Shown in pieces: positions 17,854 to 25,623 of a DNA stretch of 64,000 nt. The DNA comes from Streptomyces sp. SDr-06 (GTDB lineage: Bacteria > Actinomycetota > Actinomycetes > Streptomycetales > Streptomycetaceae). The notes under the pieces were generated by a model. The model saw only the letters and a list, made by a program, of their open reading frames with translations. It did no database searches and had not been told where the DNA came from. Within the stretch, counting starts at the first letter, position 1. Each line of letters opens with the position of its first letter. Both the position numbers and the translations under genes were made by a program. Location: positions 1 through 64,000 of the forward strand of contig NZ_QOLA01000015.1 of NCBI RefSeq assembly GCF_003324565.1, read 5' to 3'.

Positions 17854-17893
17854 CCGGTCCGGCCCGCGCCGCCCGCGGCGCGGGCCGGACCGG
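17854..17893. terminator. Very strong bidirectional terminator hairpin
   Basis: A perfect 19-bp inverted repeat with a 2-nt centre (an effective loop of 4-6 nt) lies between the convergent egtD and Ddn-like genes. The stem is almost all G/C. There is no T-run, which is common for Streptomyces terminators. Confidence 0.8.
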
Positions 17894-17903
17894 AGGCGGA
17901 CGG

Positions 17904-18350
17904 TCAGTGACCTCCGGGCACGGCGTCCAGGACGAAGACGGGGATCTCCCGGTCCGTCTTCTCCTGGTATTCCGCGTAGTCGGGGAAGGCCTCGACGGCC
18001 CGCTCCCACCACTGCGCCTTCTCCTCGCCGGTCACCTCACGGGCGACCATGTCCCGGCGGACCGTGCCGTCCTGGAGCTCGACCCTGGGGTCGGCCACCA
18101 CGTTGTAGTACCAGACGGGGTTCTTGGGCGCTCCGCCCAGCGAGGCGACCGCCGCGTACCGGCCCTCGTGCTCGACCCGCATCAGGGGCGACTTGCGCAG
18201 CTTGCCGCTCTTGGCGCCGCGCGTCGTCAGCAGGATCACCGGCATCCCGCGCATCGTCATGCCCTCGGTGCCGCCGGATCGCTCGATCAGTTCGACCTGC
18301 TCGCGCACCCACTGGGTGGGGCTCGGCTCGTACTCGCCGTCGAGAGGCAT
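17904..18350 (-). CDS. Deazaflavin (F420)-dependent nitroreductase family (Ddn-like) protein
   Basis: 148 aa from the ATG at 18350, with AAAGGA as ribosome site. It has the split-barrel Ddn/DUF385 pattern: MPVILLTTRGAKSGKLRKSP, then YAAVASLGGAPKNPVWYYN and DPRVELQDG. Family members bind F420H2 (some bind other flavins or fatty acids) and reduce quinones, aflatoxins or nitroimidazoles. It is a single gene, convergent with egtD, and probably soluble or peripherally membrane-associated. Confidence 0.88.
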   Translation of the reverse strand: MPLDGEYEPSPTQWVREQVELIERSGGTEGMTMRGMPVILLTTRGAKSGKLRKSPLMRVEHEGRYAAVASLGGAPKNPVWYYNVVADPRVELQDGTVRRDMVAREVTGEEKAQWWERAVEAFPDYAEYQEKTDREIPVFVLDAVPGGH

Positions 18351-18612
18351 GCTGGGTCCTTTCGTCAGGGAACCTGCGGACCGGTGCTTCGGCCGTCCCC
18401 GGCACAACACCGGTGACCGCCCCCATCTTCCCCGCGGCGCCCGGCTTCCGCGCCGCGCAGCGCCGCCGTACGGGCGGGGACAGGCCGGATCGGAGCGTAC
18501 GGGCAGGAAGGCCGGATCCGGACGCTTGTTCGTGCCGGGTGCGGGCAGCCCGACCCGTGCGCTGCCGCGCTCAGGACGATCACCCGCCGCATCCCACCGA
18601 GGACGTGCCACC

Positions 18613-19101
18613 ATGGCGACTCCATCCGCTTCCCGGACCACCCCCAAGGAGCCACAGAACGCTCCGCTCCGCGCCCGTTCGGCCTGGGCGGGGGTGCTCA
18701 TCGGCGTCGGCATCGCCGCGTTCGTCGACGAGACGGTCTTCCACCAGCTGCTGCACTGGCACCACTTCTACGACCGCTCGACGCCGGACATCGGCCTGGT
18801 GTCCGACGGCCTCTTCCACGCCTTCGGCTGGTTCGCCGTGGTCATCGGCCTGTTCATGGTCGCCGACCTGCGCCACCGGGCGGCCCTCGTGGGACGCGTG
18901 CTCGCCGGTGGCATCCTGACGGGCGCCGGGGCGTTCCAGCTGTACGACGGCACGGTCCAGCACAAGCTGATGGGGCTGCACCAGATCAGGTACCACGTGG
19001 ACCTCACCTGGTACGACCTGACGTGGAACGTCCTAGCCGTCCTGTTCCTCATCGCCGGGGCCCTGCTGCTGCGCGGCGCCCGGAGCGCCAACCACCGCTG
19101 A
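18613..19101 (+). CDS. DUF2243 integral membrane protein
   Basis: 162 aa, ATG at 18613 with GAGG upstream. Four hydrophobic segments are visible, carrying His-rich motifs (HQLLHWHHFYD, GLHQIRYHVDLTWYD). These match DUF2243 proteins, which usually sit next to CtaG-like genes. The His clusters could bind copper or heme. The stop codon overlaps the start of the next gene (TGATG), so the two are translated as a pair. I infer a role in cytochrome oxidase or copper assembly from that neighbour only. Confidence 0.85.
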   Translation: MATPSASRTTPKEPQNAPLRARSAWAGVLIGVGIAAFVDETVFHQLLHWHHFYDRSTPDIGLVSDGLFHAFGWFAVVIGLFMVADLRHRAALVGRVLAGGILTGAGAFQLYDGTVQHKLMGLHQIRYHVDLTWYDLTWNVLAVLFLIAGALLLRGARSANHR

Positions 19102-19928
19102 TGGTGACCCAGTTGGCAACACATCAGCACGGCGGGGCCGCGCTCGTCGCGGCCGGGTTCGCACTCGGCGGCGGGGCGGCCTATCTGCTCGCGGCGATCC
19201 GGCTGCGGCGGCGCGGCGACCGGTGGCCACCCGCTCGGGACCTCTGCTTCGGGTCGGGCGCAGCGCTCCTCGTGGTGGTGGCCCTGGGGACGCCGCCCGG
19301 CGGACCGTTCACCGGACACATGGCCCAGCACCTGGTCACGGGCATGGCGGCGCCCCTGCTGCTGGCCCTGGCCCGCCCGGTCACCCTCACCCTGCGCTCG
19401 CTGCCGCCAGGCGCCCGGCGCGTCCTCCTGGGCGTGCTGCGGTCGCGGCCGACGCGGGTGCTCGCGCGTCCCGGGGTGGCCGCGGTGCTCGACGTGGGCG
19501 GGCTGTGGCTGCTGTACCGCACCCCGCTGTTCGCCGCCGCACACGAACGGCCCTGGCTCGCGGTCCTGGTCCACGTCCACGTCTTCGCGGCGGGGCTGCT
19601 GTTCTCGGTCGCGGTCTGCGCACTCGATCCGCTGCCGCGCCGCCACGGCGTCGTCCCGCGGGCGGCCGCGCTGGTCGGCGCGGGCGGCGCACATGCCGTC
19701 CTCGCGAAGACCCTGTACGCGACCGGCCCGCCCGGCACCGGATACGCGCCGGGCGACCTCTCGGCCGCCGCCGAGCTCATGTACTACGGCGGCGACCTCG
19801 TCGAGATCACCCTCGCGGTCGCCGTCGGGCTCCAGTGGTACGCGGCCGGTGGCCGCCGCCTCGGGCGCGAAGAGCGCCGCCGGGCACGGACGGAGAGCCC
19901 GCCCGCCTCAGCCTCCTACGGTCAGTGA
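19101..19928 (+). CDS. CtaG-like cytochrome c oxidase assembly family membrane protein
   Basis: 275 aa polytopic protein with about seven membrane segments. GHMAQHLVTGMAAPLLLALARP carries the conserved His pair of the CtaG (caa3) family, and HVHVFAAGLLF another. CtaG-like proteins help insert copper into cytochrome oxidase. The start overlaps the DUF2243 stop. Its last 21 bp overlap the 3' end of the convergent NDH-2 gene (19908-19928), leaving no room for a terminator. Confidence 0.85.
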   Translation: MVTQLATHQHGGAALVAAGFALGGGAAYLLAAIRLRRRGDRWPPARDLCFGSGAALLVVVALGTPPGGPFTGHMAQHLVTGMAAPLLLALARPVTLTLRSLPPGARRVLLGVLRSRPTRVLARPGVAAVLDVGGLWLLYRTPLFAAAHERPWLAVLVHVHVFAAGLLFSVAVCALDPLPRRHGVVPRAAALVGAGGAHAVLAKTLYATGPPGTGYAPGDLSAAAELMYYGGDLVEITLAVAVGLQWYAAGGRRLGREERRRARTESPPASASYGQ

Positions 19929-21269
19929 GGCCGTGTGGGCGCGGACCTCCTCCGGGCTCAGATAGGCGTCGGTGTACTCGAAGTCCTTGAGCGTGGCGGG
20001 CTTTTGGGCCTGGAAGCCGGTGCGCACGAAGTCGTCGCCCGCGATCGCGTTCAGCATCCAGTTGGTCAGCACCCGGGTCTTGGCCACATTGGTGCGCAGC
20101 GCCGACCAGTGGTAGCCGCGCGCGACCGCCTGGGCGGCCATGCCGCGCAGTTCGATCCCCAGCGGCTTGGAGACGGCGTCGCGGCCGCCGAGGTCGACGA
20201 CCAGGCCGAGGTCCTTGTGGACATAGGGCCGCAACGGCTGGTTGCGCAGCGTGGCGACGATGTTGTCGGCGAGCTTGGGGCCCTGGCGCATGGCGTGCTG
20301 CGCGGTGGGCGGGCAGAAGGCGCCCTCACCCTTCGCCAGGTCGGGAACGGCCGCGGCGTCGCCGAGCGCGAACACGCCGTCCAGGCCCGGCACGGTCATC
20401 TCCGGGGTGACCAGGAGCCGTCCGCGTTCCGTCTCGGCGTCCAGGGTGCCCACCAGCGGGCTGGCGGCGACGCCCGCCGTCCAGATCAGGGTGCGGCAGG
20501 GCAGGACCCGGCCGTCGGTGAAGGTGACCTTGTCCGCGCCGGCCTCGGCGACCGAGACGCCGAGCGACATCTCGATGCCCCGCTTCTGGAGGATCTCCAG
20601 GGCGGTCCTGCCGAGCTTGTCGCCGAGCTCGGGCATGAGCTTGGGCGCGATGTCGATGAGGTGCCACTTGATCTGCCGGGGGTCCAGACGCGGGTACTTC
20701 TTGATCGCGTGCTGGGTGATCCGCTGCAGGCAGGCCGCGGTCTCGGTGCCCGCGTAGCCGCCGCCCACGACGACGAAGCGGAGCCGCGAGGCCCGCTCGT
20801 CCTCGTCCTGGCTGGCGTCGGCCAGGTCGAGCTGGGAGATCACGTGGTCGCGGATGTACGCGGCTTCCGCGAGGGTCTTCATGCCGCGGGCGTGATCGAG
20901 CAGCCCGGGGATGTCGAAGGTGCGGGTCACGCTGCCGGGTGCGAGAACGATGTAGTCGTACGGCTGGTCGAGTGTCTCGCCGGTGATCTTGCGGATGACG
21001 CAGATCTTCGCCTTGGGGTCCACGCCGATGGCGCCGCCGGGGATGATCCGGGTGCGGTGCTTGGCGCTGCGCCGCAGCGAGACGGCCACCGACTGCGGGG
21101 TGAGGACCCCGGCCGCGACCTGCGGGAGCAGGGGCAGATACAGCTGGTACGAGAACGGGGTGACCAGGGAGATCTCCGCTTCTCCCGGTTGGAGGCGGCG
21201 TTCCAGGCGCCGCACGCATTCGACCCCTGCGAAGCCGGCGCCTACGACGAGAATCCTCGGTCGTGCCAC
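19908..21269 (-). CDS. ndh: Type II NADH dehydrogenase (NDH-2) / FAD-dependent oxidoreductase
   Basis: 453 aa from a GTG at 21269, with AAAGGA 8 nt upstream. FAD is bound by VVGAGFAGVE near the N-terminus and NADH by the second Rossmann motif VVVGGGYAGTE. The late FAD motif is VFALGDAAAVPD. A C-terminal amphipathic helix region (LTNWMLNAIAG) fits membrane attachment. NDH-2 passes electrons from NADH to menaquinone without pumping protons. The convergent overlap with the CtaG-like gene puts two respiratory functions back to back. Confidence 0.88.
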   Translation of the reverse strand: MARPRILVVGAGFAGVECVRRLERRLQPGEAEISLVTPFSYQLYLPLLPQVAAGVLTPQSVAVSLRRSAKHRTRIIPGGAIGVDPKAKICVIRKITGETLDQPYDYIVLAPGSVTRTFDIPGLLDHARGMKTLAEAAYIRDHVISQLDLADASQDEDERASRLRFVVVGGGYAGTETAACLQRITQHAIKKYPRLDPRQIKWHLIDIAPKLMPELGDKLGRTALEILQKRGIEMSLGVSVAEAGADKVTFTDGRVLPCRTLIWTAGVAASPLVGTLDAETERGRLLVTPEMTVPGLDGVFALGDAAAVPDLAKGEGAFCPPTAQHAMRQGPKLADNIVATLRNQPLRPYVHKDLGLVVDLGGRDAVSKPLGIELRGMAAQAVARGYHWSALRTNVAKTRVLTNWMLNAIAGDDFVRTGFQAQKPATLKDFEYTDAYLSPEEVRAHTASLTVGG

Positions 21270-21423
21270 GGTGTGCGTCCTTTCCCTGGGACCTGAGAAC
21301 GGGGGACGAGACTGGGCCGTCCACTGCCCGAGTGCCCCTGACCGGCGTTCGTCAACACCTCCATACTGATCAACGCGGCGCGTCGGCACCACCGTATGCG
21401 CGCGGGGGTGACCAGAAACGGAA

Positions 21424-21451
21424 CCGCCCTCCCCGGTTGCGGGGAGGGCGG
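21424..21451 (-). terminator. Terminator after the cyclophilin gene
   Basis: A perfect 12-bp stem (CCGCCCTCCCCG and its complement) with a GTTG loop lies 20 bp past the cyclophilin stop. On the minus strand it is followed by TTCCGTTTC, so it resembles a Rho-independent terminator. Confidence 0.75.
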
Positions 21452-21471
21452 CGCTGTGGGCGGGGAGGGCG

Positions 21472-21963
<492 letters not shown>

Positions 21964-22046
21964 GGGCCCCATCCTGACATCAGCTGTCCCGTGACCCAAT
22001 CCCGGCTCACCCTCTCAGCTCCGCCGGGCCGCGAAACGGGCCCCGC

Positions 22047-23297
22047 TCACGGGAACAGCAGGGTCGTGATCCGGTCGGAGGCGGTCTTGGCGGCCTTCTT
22101 CGGGTCGGCTCCGTTCAGGACGGCCGTCATGTACGGCTTGATGGGGTTGTCGGCCTCGACGGCGGCCCACTGGGGCGAGTTGGGGGTGGCCCGCCCCTGC
22201 GCGGCGCCCTTGGCCATCGCGGCGGTGCCCGCCTGGCCCTCGACCGCGCGGGCCAGCGTGGACTTGTTGGGCACGTAGTTCATCGTCGTGGCCAGGTCGG
22301 TCTGCCACTTCTCGCCGGCCAGCGCCGCGACGACCTGGACGGCCTCGGCCCGGTGCGCGGTCTTCCGCGGGATGATCAGGTCCGAGCCGCCGGTGAAGAC
22401 CGCGCCGGGCTTGGCGTCGGTGGGGCCCGGGATCGGGAAATAGCCCAGCCTGTCGGCGAGGCGCGGGTTGGCCTTCTGGATGGCCTTGGCGGCGCCCGGC
22501 ACCGCGATCATCTGGGCGACCTTTCCCTTGGCGAAGACGTCCGCCTGGGGCGGGGTCGCCTCGTCGGCGTTCCTGGGGCCCCGGCCGAGCGCCTGGAGCT
22601 GCTTGTAGAACTCCATGCCGCGCAGCGCGGCCGGGGTGTCGAGCGTGCCCTTCCAGTCACCGGTGTCCTGCTGGGCGAGCTCCCCGCCCTCGTCCCAGAC
22701 GAAGCCCGCCAGGGTGTACCAGTCCTGCCCGGCGAGGTAGATGCCCTGCGTGGAGCCCGAGTTGAGCTTCGCCGTGTCGGCGAGCCACTCCGCCCGGTTC
22801 TTGGGCGGTTTGGTGATCCCGGCGGCCGCGAAGAGGTCCTTGTCGTAGAGCACCACGCGGTTGGCGGCGTACCACGGGATGCCGTACTGCATGCCGTCCA
22901 CGTTGCCCGGCTGGGCGAGCCCGGGCAGCCAGTCGCCGCTGCCCCAGTCGCGCAGCGACTCCAGCGTCATGTCGAGGAGGCCGCCGCTCGCCGCGTACTG
23001 GGGCACCTGCGTGTTGCCGACCTCGATGACGTCCGGCGCGTCGCCGCCCTTGAGCGCGGCCGTGATCTTCTGGCCTATGCCGGTCCACTCCTGGATCCGG
23101 ACATCGAGTGCGACGCCCTTGTGCTCCTGCTCGAAGCCCTGCTTGAAGCGCTGCACGAAGTCGTCGGAGGCACTGTCCTTCATCAGCCAGACGGTGACCT
23201 TGGTGGTGTCCTCCCCGAAGCCGGGCAGCGCGCCGCAGCCGCTGAGGGCGCAGACCGAGGCCAGCGCTACGGAGCAGGCGAGAGTACGGCGGATCAT
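22047..23297 (-). CDS. Sugar ABC transporter substrate-binding lipoprotein, without permeases
   Basis: 416 aa from the ATG at 23297 (AAGGTGA upstream). Lipobox is ALSGC, so it is a membrane-anchored binding protein. The family-1 extracellular solute-binding fold shows in VTVWLMKDSASDDFV, GGDAPDVIEVGNTQVPQYAASG, YGIPWYAANRVVLYDKDLF, and GGSDLIIP near the end. No permease or ATPase gene is adjacent, so it must work with a transporter encoded elsewhere (Streptomyces often share MsiK-type ATPases). A dre-like palindrome about 90 bp upstream suggests DasR control and a GlcNAc or chito-oligosaccharide ligand; that is inference. Confidence 0.85.
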   Translation of the reverse strand: MIRRTLACSVALASVCALSGCGALPGFGEDTTKVTVWLMKDSASDDFVQRFKQGFEQEHKGVALDVRIQEWTGIGQKITAALKGGDAPDVIEVGNTQVPQYAASGGLLDMTLESLRDWGSGDWLPGLAQPGNVDGMQYGIPWYAANRVVLYDKDLFAAAGITKPPKNRAEWLADTAKLNSGSTQGIYLAGQDWYTLAGFVWDEGGELAQQDTGDWKGTLDTPAALRGMEFYKQLQALGRGPRNADEATPPQADVFAKGKVAQMIAVPGAAKAIQKANPRLADRLGYFPIPGPTDAKPGAVFTGGSDLIIPRKTAHRAEAVQVVAALAGEKWQTDLATTMNYVPNKSTLARAVEGQAGTAAMAKGAAQGRATPNSPQWAAVEADNPIKPYMTAVLNGADPKKAAKTASDRITTLLFP

Positions 23298-23602
23298 CAC
23301 GAAAGGTCACCTTCTGCGTGTGGGCAAGCAGTCATGACCCGACGTGGGGGCAAGCGCGACGTGGCTTGTTCGGGTGTGGCTCGTGAGTTTGGTATGGACC
23401 AATGGGACGGTCAAGTCCCGGAGGGGTCCGAACTTTTCCGGCCACAGCGGAGGCGGCGGGGGCAGCCGTTCCGCCGCCTCCGGGTTACCCGGGGAAACCC
23501 GGACGCGTCCGGCCTCGGGGACGGCGGCCCGGCGCCCGCTGTCTCGCGGAGTGGGGCCGGGTGGGGCACGGTGGAGTAACGCGACGAGAGGAGAGCACCC
23601 CC
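23298..23602. other. Divergent intergenic region
   Basis: About 305 bp between the sugar-binding lipoprotein and dodecin genes. It contains the dre-like palindrome (23389-23402), the dodecin ribosome site (GAGAGGAGAG near 23587-23596), and a small GGGAC/GTCCC repeat next to the dre-like box. No further gene is seen. Confidence 0.5.
23389..23402. promoter_or_regulatory. dre-like (DasR) operator candidate
   Basis: TTGGTATGGACCAA has TGGT-N4-ACCA arms with the spacing of the DasR-responsive element. It departs from the usual TGGTCTAGACCA only in the centre. It lies 92 bp upstream of the sugar-binding lipoprotein start. Confidence 0.5.
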
Positions 23603-23824
23603 ATGTCCCACCACACCTACCGCGTCAGCGAGATCGTCGGCACCTCGCACGAGGGCGTGGACCAGGCCATCCGCAACGGGGTGGCCCGCGCGTCACAGAC
23701 CCTGAGGAACCTGGACTGGTTCGAGGTGACACAGGTCCGCGGCCACATCGAGAACGGCGTGATCGAGCACTATCAGGTCGGCCTCAAGGTCGGTTTCCGG
23801 CTGGACGACGACGCGGACGTCTGA
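23603..23824 (+). CDS. Dodecin (flavin-storage dodecamer)
   Basis: 73 aa, ATG at 23603 with GAGAGGAGAG as ribosome site. The sequence SHHTYRVSEIVGTSHEGV, then ASQTLRNLDWFEVTQVRGHI and a final strand VGLKVGFRLDD is a classic dodecin. The Trp of LDWFEV stacks on bound flavin, and the Gln of EVTQVRG contacts it. Dodecins form hollow dodecamers that sequester FMN/FAD or coenzyme A in the cytoplasm. Confidence 0.93.
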   Translation: MSHHTYRVSEIVGTSHEGVDQAIRNGVARASQTLRNLDWFEVTQVRGHIENGVIEHYQVGLKVGFRLDDDADV

Positions 23825-23954
23825 CCCTGGACCTCGCTTCGGAGCCGAGGGCGCCGGGGTCCGGCTCCGGCGTGCTGCCCCGGACCGGCCGCATCCGGGC
23901 ACGGCGGCGGGCCCGACCGCGGTACGCCACGTCCGGTGGGCCGGGGCGCCGCCC

Positions 23955-24443
23955 TCAGGTGCGGCCCTCCCGTTCCTGGGCGTCCTTCAGGGCCGCGCTC
24001 GCGCCGGTCCACCGGGCGCGTACCACGCGGAAACCGGCCTGTTCGGCGGCGTCGCACACGAGCTCGTCGTCGTCGACCAGCATCCGGATCTCGCGGCCCC
24101 GGCCGAGCCCGCGCAGGATGTGCAGCTTGGTGACGCGGGCGGGCCGCCGGTCGTCGTTGCGCCGCATGTGCAGCGCGCCGTCCGGAAGCCCCTGGGCGGC
24201 GAGCCAGTCCACGGTGTCCGCGCGGCACCGTTCGGGCCGCCCGGTGAGGTAGACGACCTCGCACTCCTCGGCGGCCTCCAGGCACAGCGCCACGCCCTCG
24301 GCGAGCGGCGGGTCGGCGGGGGCCGCGGCGAAGAACGCGTCCCAGTCGCGGGGCTTGCGGTCGAGGAAGCGCTGGCGGTGGGAGCTGTCGGCGAGGGTGC
24401 CGTCCAGGTCGAAGACGGCCAGCGGCCGGGTGGTGTCGATCAC
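23955..24443 (-). CDS. HAD-type phosphatase, PNKP-like
   Basis: 162 aa from a GTG at 24443. The HAD catalytic motif VFDLDGTLADSS is near the N-terminus (nucleophile Asp and acid/base Asp), motif II is VVYLTGRPE, and the acidic motif is MLVDDDELV. The pattern LDRKPRDWDAFF is shared with the phosphatase domain of bacterial polynucleotide kinase-phosphatases. The kinase part is absent, so it is a stand-alone phosphatase, perhaps acting on nucleotides or 3'-phosphate ends. There is no Shine-Dalgarno; a TAGCCT box 6 nt upstream suggests a leaderless mRNA. Confidence 0.78.
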   Translation of the reverse strand: MIDTTRPLAVFDLDGTLADSSHRQRFLDRKPRDWDAFFAAAPADPPLAEGVALCLEAAEECEVVYLTGRPERCRADTVDWLAAQGLPDGALHMRRNDDRRPARVTKLHILRGLGRGREIRMLVDDDELVCDAAEQAGFRVVRARWTGASAALKDAQEREGRT

Positions 24444-24449
24444 TCGGCA

Positions 24450-24455
24450 AGGCTA
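24450..24455 (-). promoter_or_regulatory. Candidate -10 element of a leaderless transcript
   Basis: TAGCCT on the minus strand sits 6 nt before the GTG of the PNKP-like gene. The identical hexamer and spacing occur before the universal stress protein gene at 51828. Confidence 0.4.
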
Positions 24456-24525
24456 GAACCCGCGGGGGGCGGCACGGTCGGGCGGGTCACGGGAATCCTG
24501 GCGCGGCCCATGCGTTGGACCTGGT

Positions 24526-25548
24526 GTGAGCTCAGTGATCGCGACGACCCGCTTCTCCGTACTCGACCGCTCGCGCATCCGCGCCGGGCACGACGAACAG
24601 CAGTCCCTGCGGGACACCGTGGCGCTGGCCCGGGAGGCCGAGCGGCTCGGGTACCACCGCTTCTGGGTCTCCGAGCACCACTCCGTGCCCGGGGTCGCCG
24701 GCTCCGCGCCCACGGTTTTGGCGGCGGCGGTGGCCTCGGCCACTTCCACGATCCGCGTCGGCACCGGCGGGGTCATGCTGCCCAACCACCAACCCCTGGT
24801 CGTGGCCGAGCAGTTCGGGGTGCTCGAGTCGCTCTTCCCGGGGCGGATCGACATGGGGCTCGGCCGGTCGGTGGGGTTCACGGACGGCATCCGCAAGGCG
24901 CTGGGCCACGGCAAGCAGGACGCCGAGGACTTCGGGGCGCGGCTGGCCGAGCTGCTCGGCTACTTCGACGGCACCCAGAGCGCGCACCCCCAGGTCCACG
25001 CCCACCCCGCCGAGGGCCTCTCCCTCCCCGCCTTCGTGCTGGCCACCGGGCAGGGCGCCAAGGTGGCGGCCGAGGCCGGGCTCGCGCTGGTCATCGCGAA
25101 CGTGCGCGGCGAGGACGCGATGCTGCGGGCCATCGACGTCTACCGCGACACCTTCCGGCCGTCCGCGCTCTTCGACCGGCCCTACGTCGTCGTGTCCGGC
25201 GCGGTCGCCGTCGCCGACACCGCCGAGGCCGCCCGCGAGATCCTGCTCCCGGAGGCCTGGTCGATGGCGTACTCCCGCACCCACGGCTCCTTCCCGCCGC
25301 TGTCCCCGGTCGACGACGTCCTGTCTCGCGCCATGACCGACGGCGAGCGGACCCTGTTCCAGGACGCCCTGCGCGGCCAGATCCACGGCACCGAGGACGA
25401 GGTCGCCGACGCGCTGGAGAAGCTGCTGGCCCACAGCGGCGCCGACGAGTTCCTGGTCACGACGAGCACGTACGACCGCACGGCGCTGCTGGACTCCTAC
25501 CGGCGGATCGCCTCTCTCGCGGGCCTGTCCACCCGCCCGGCGCTCTGA
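24526..25548 (+). CDS. LLM-class (luciferase-like) flavin-dependent oxidoreductase
   Basis: 340 aa. A GTG at 24526 is used; GTG at 24535 is an alternative. TIM-barrel bacterial-luciferase-like sequence: AERLGYHRFWVSEHHSVPG, TSTIRVGTGGVMLPNHQPLVVAEQF, and PGRIDMGLGRSVG. These match the subgroup that uses FMNH2 (MsnO8-like). Substrate unknown. It has a short intergenic gap to the divergent phosphatase gene. Confidence 0.88.
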   Translation: MSSVIATTRFSVLDRSRIRAGHDEQQSLRDTVALAREAERLGYHRFWVSEHHSVPGVAGSAPTVLAAAVASATSTIRVGTGGVMLPNHQPLVVAEQFGVLESLFPGRIDMGLGRSVGFTDGIRKALGHGKQDAEDFGARLAELLGYFDGTQSAHPQVHAHPAEGLSLPAFVLATGQGAKVAAEAGLALVIANVRGEDAMLRAIDVYRDTFRPSALFDRPYVVVSGAVAVADTAEAAREILLPEAWSMAYSRTHGSFPPLSPVDDVLSRAMTDGERTLFQDALRGQIHGTEDEVADALEKLLAHSGADEFLVTTSTYDRTALLDSYRRIASLAGLSTRPAL

Positions 25549-25611
25549 CGGGGGCATCGTGCGCGCCGAAGGCCGCGGGCCCGGCCGAAGATCGCGGACG
25601 GCACCCGCCCG

Positions 25612-25617
25612 TAGAAT
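25612..25617 (+). promoter_or_regulatory. Candidate -10 element of a leaderless transcript
   Basis: TAGAAT ends 6 nt before the ATG of the UvrA-like gene, and no Shine-Dalgarno is present. A start site about 7 nt after the box would coincide with the start codon. Confidence 0.45.
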
Positions 25618-25623
25618 TTTGGT

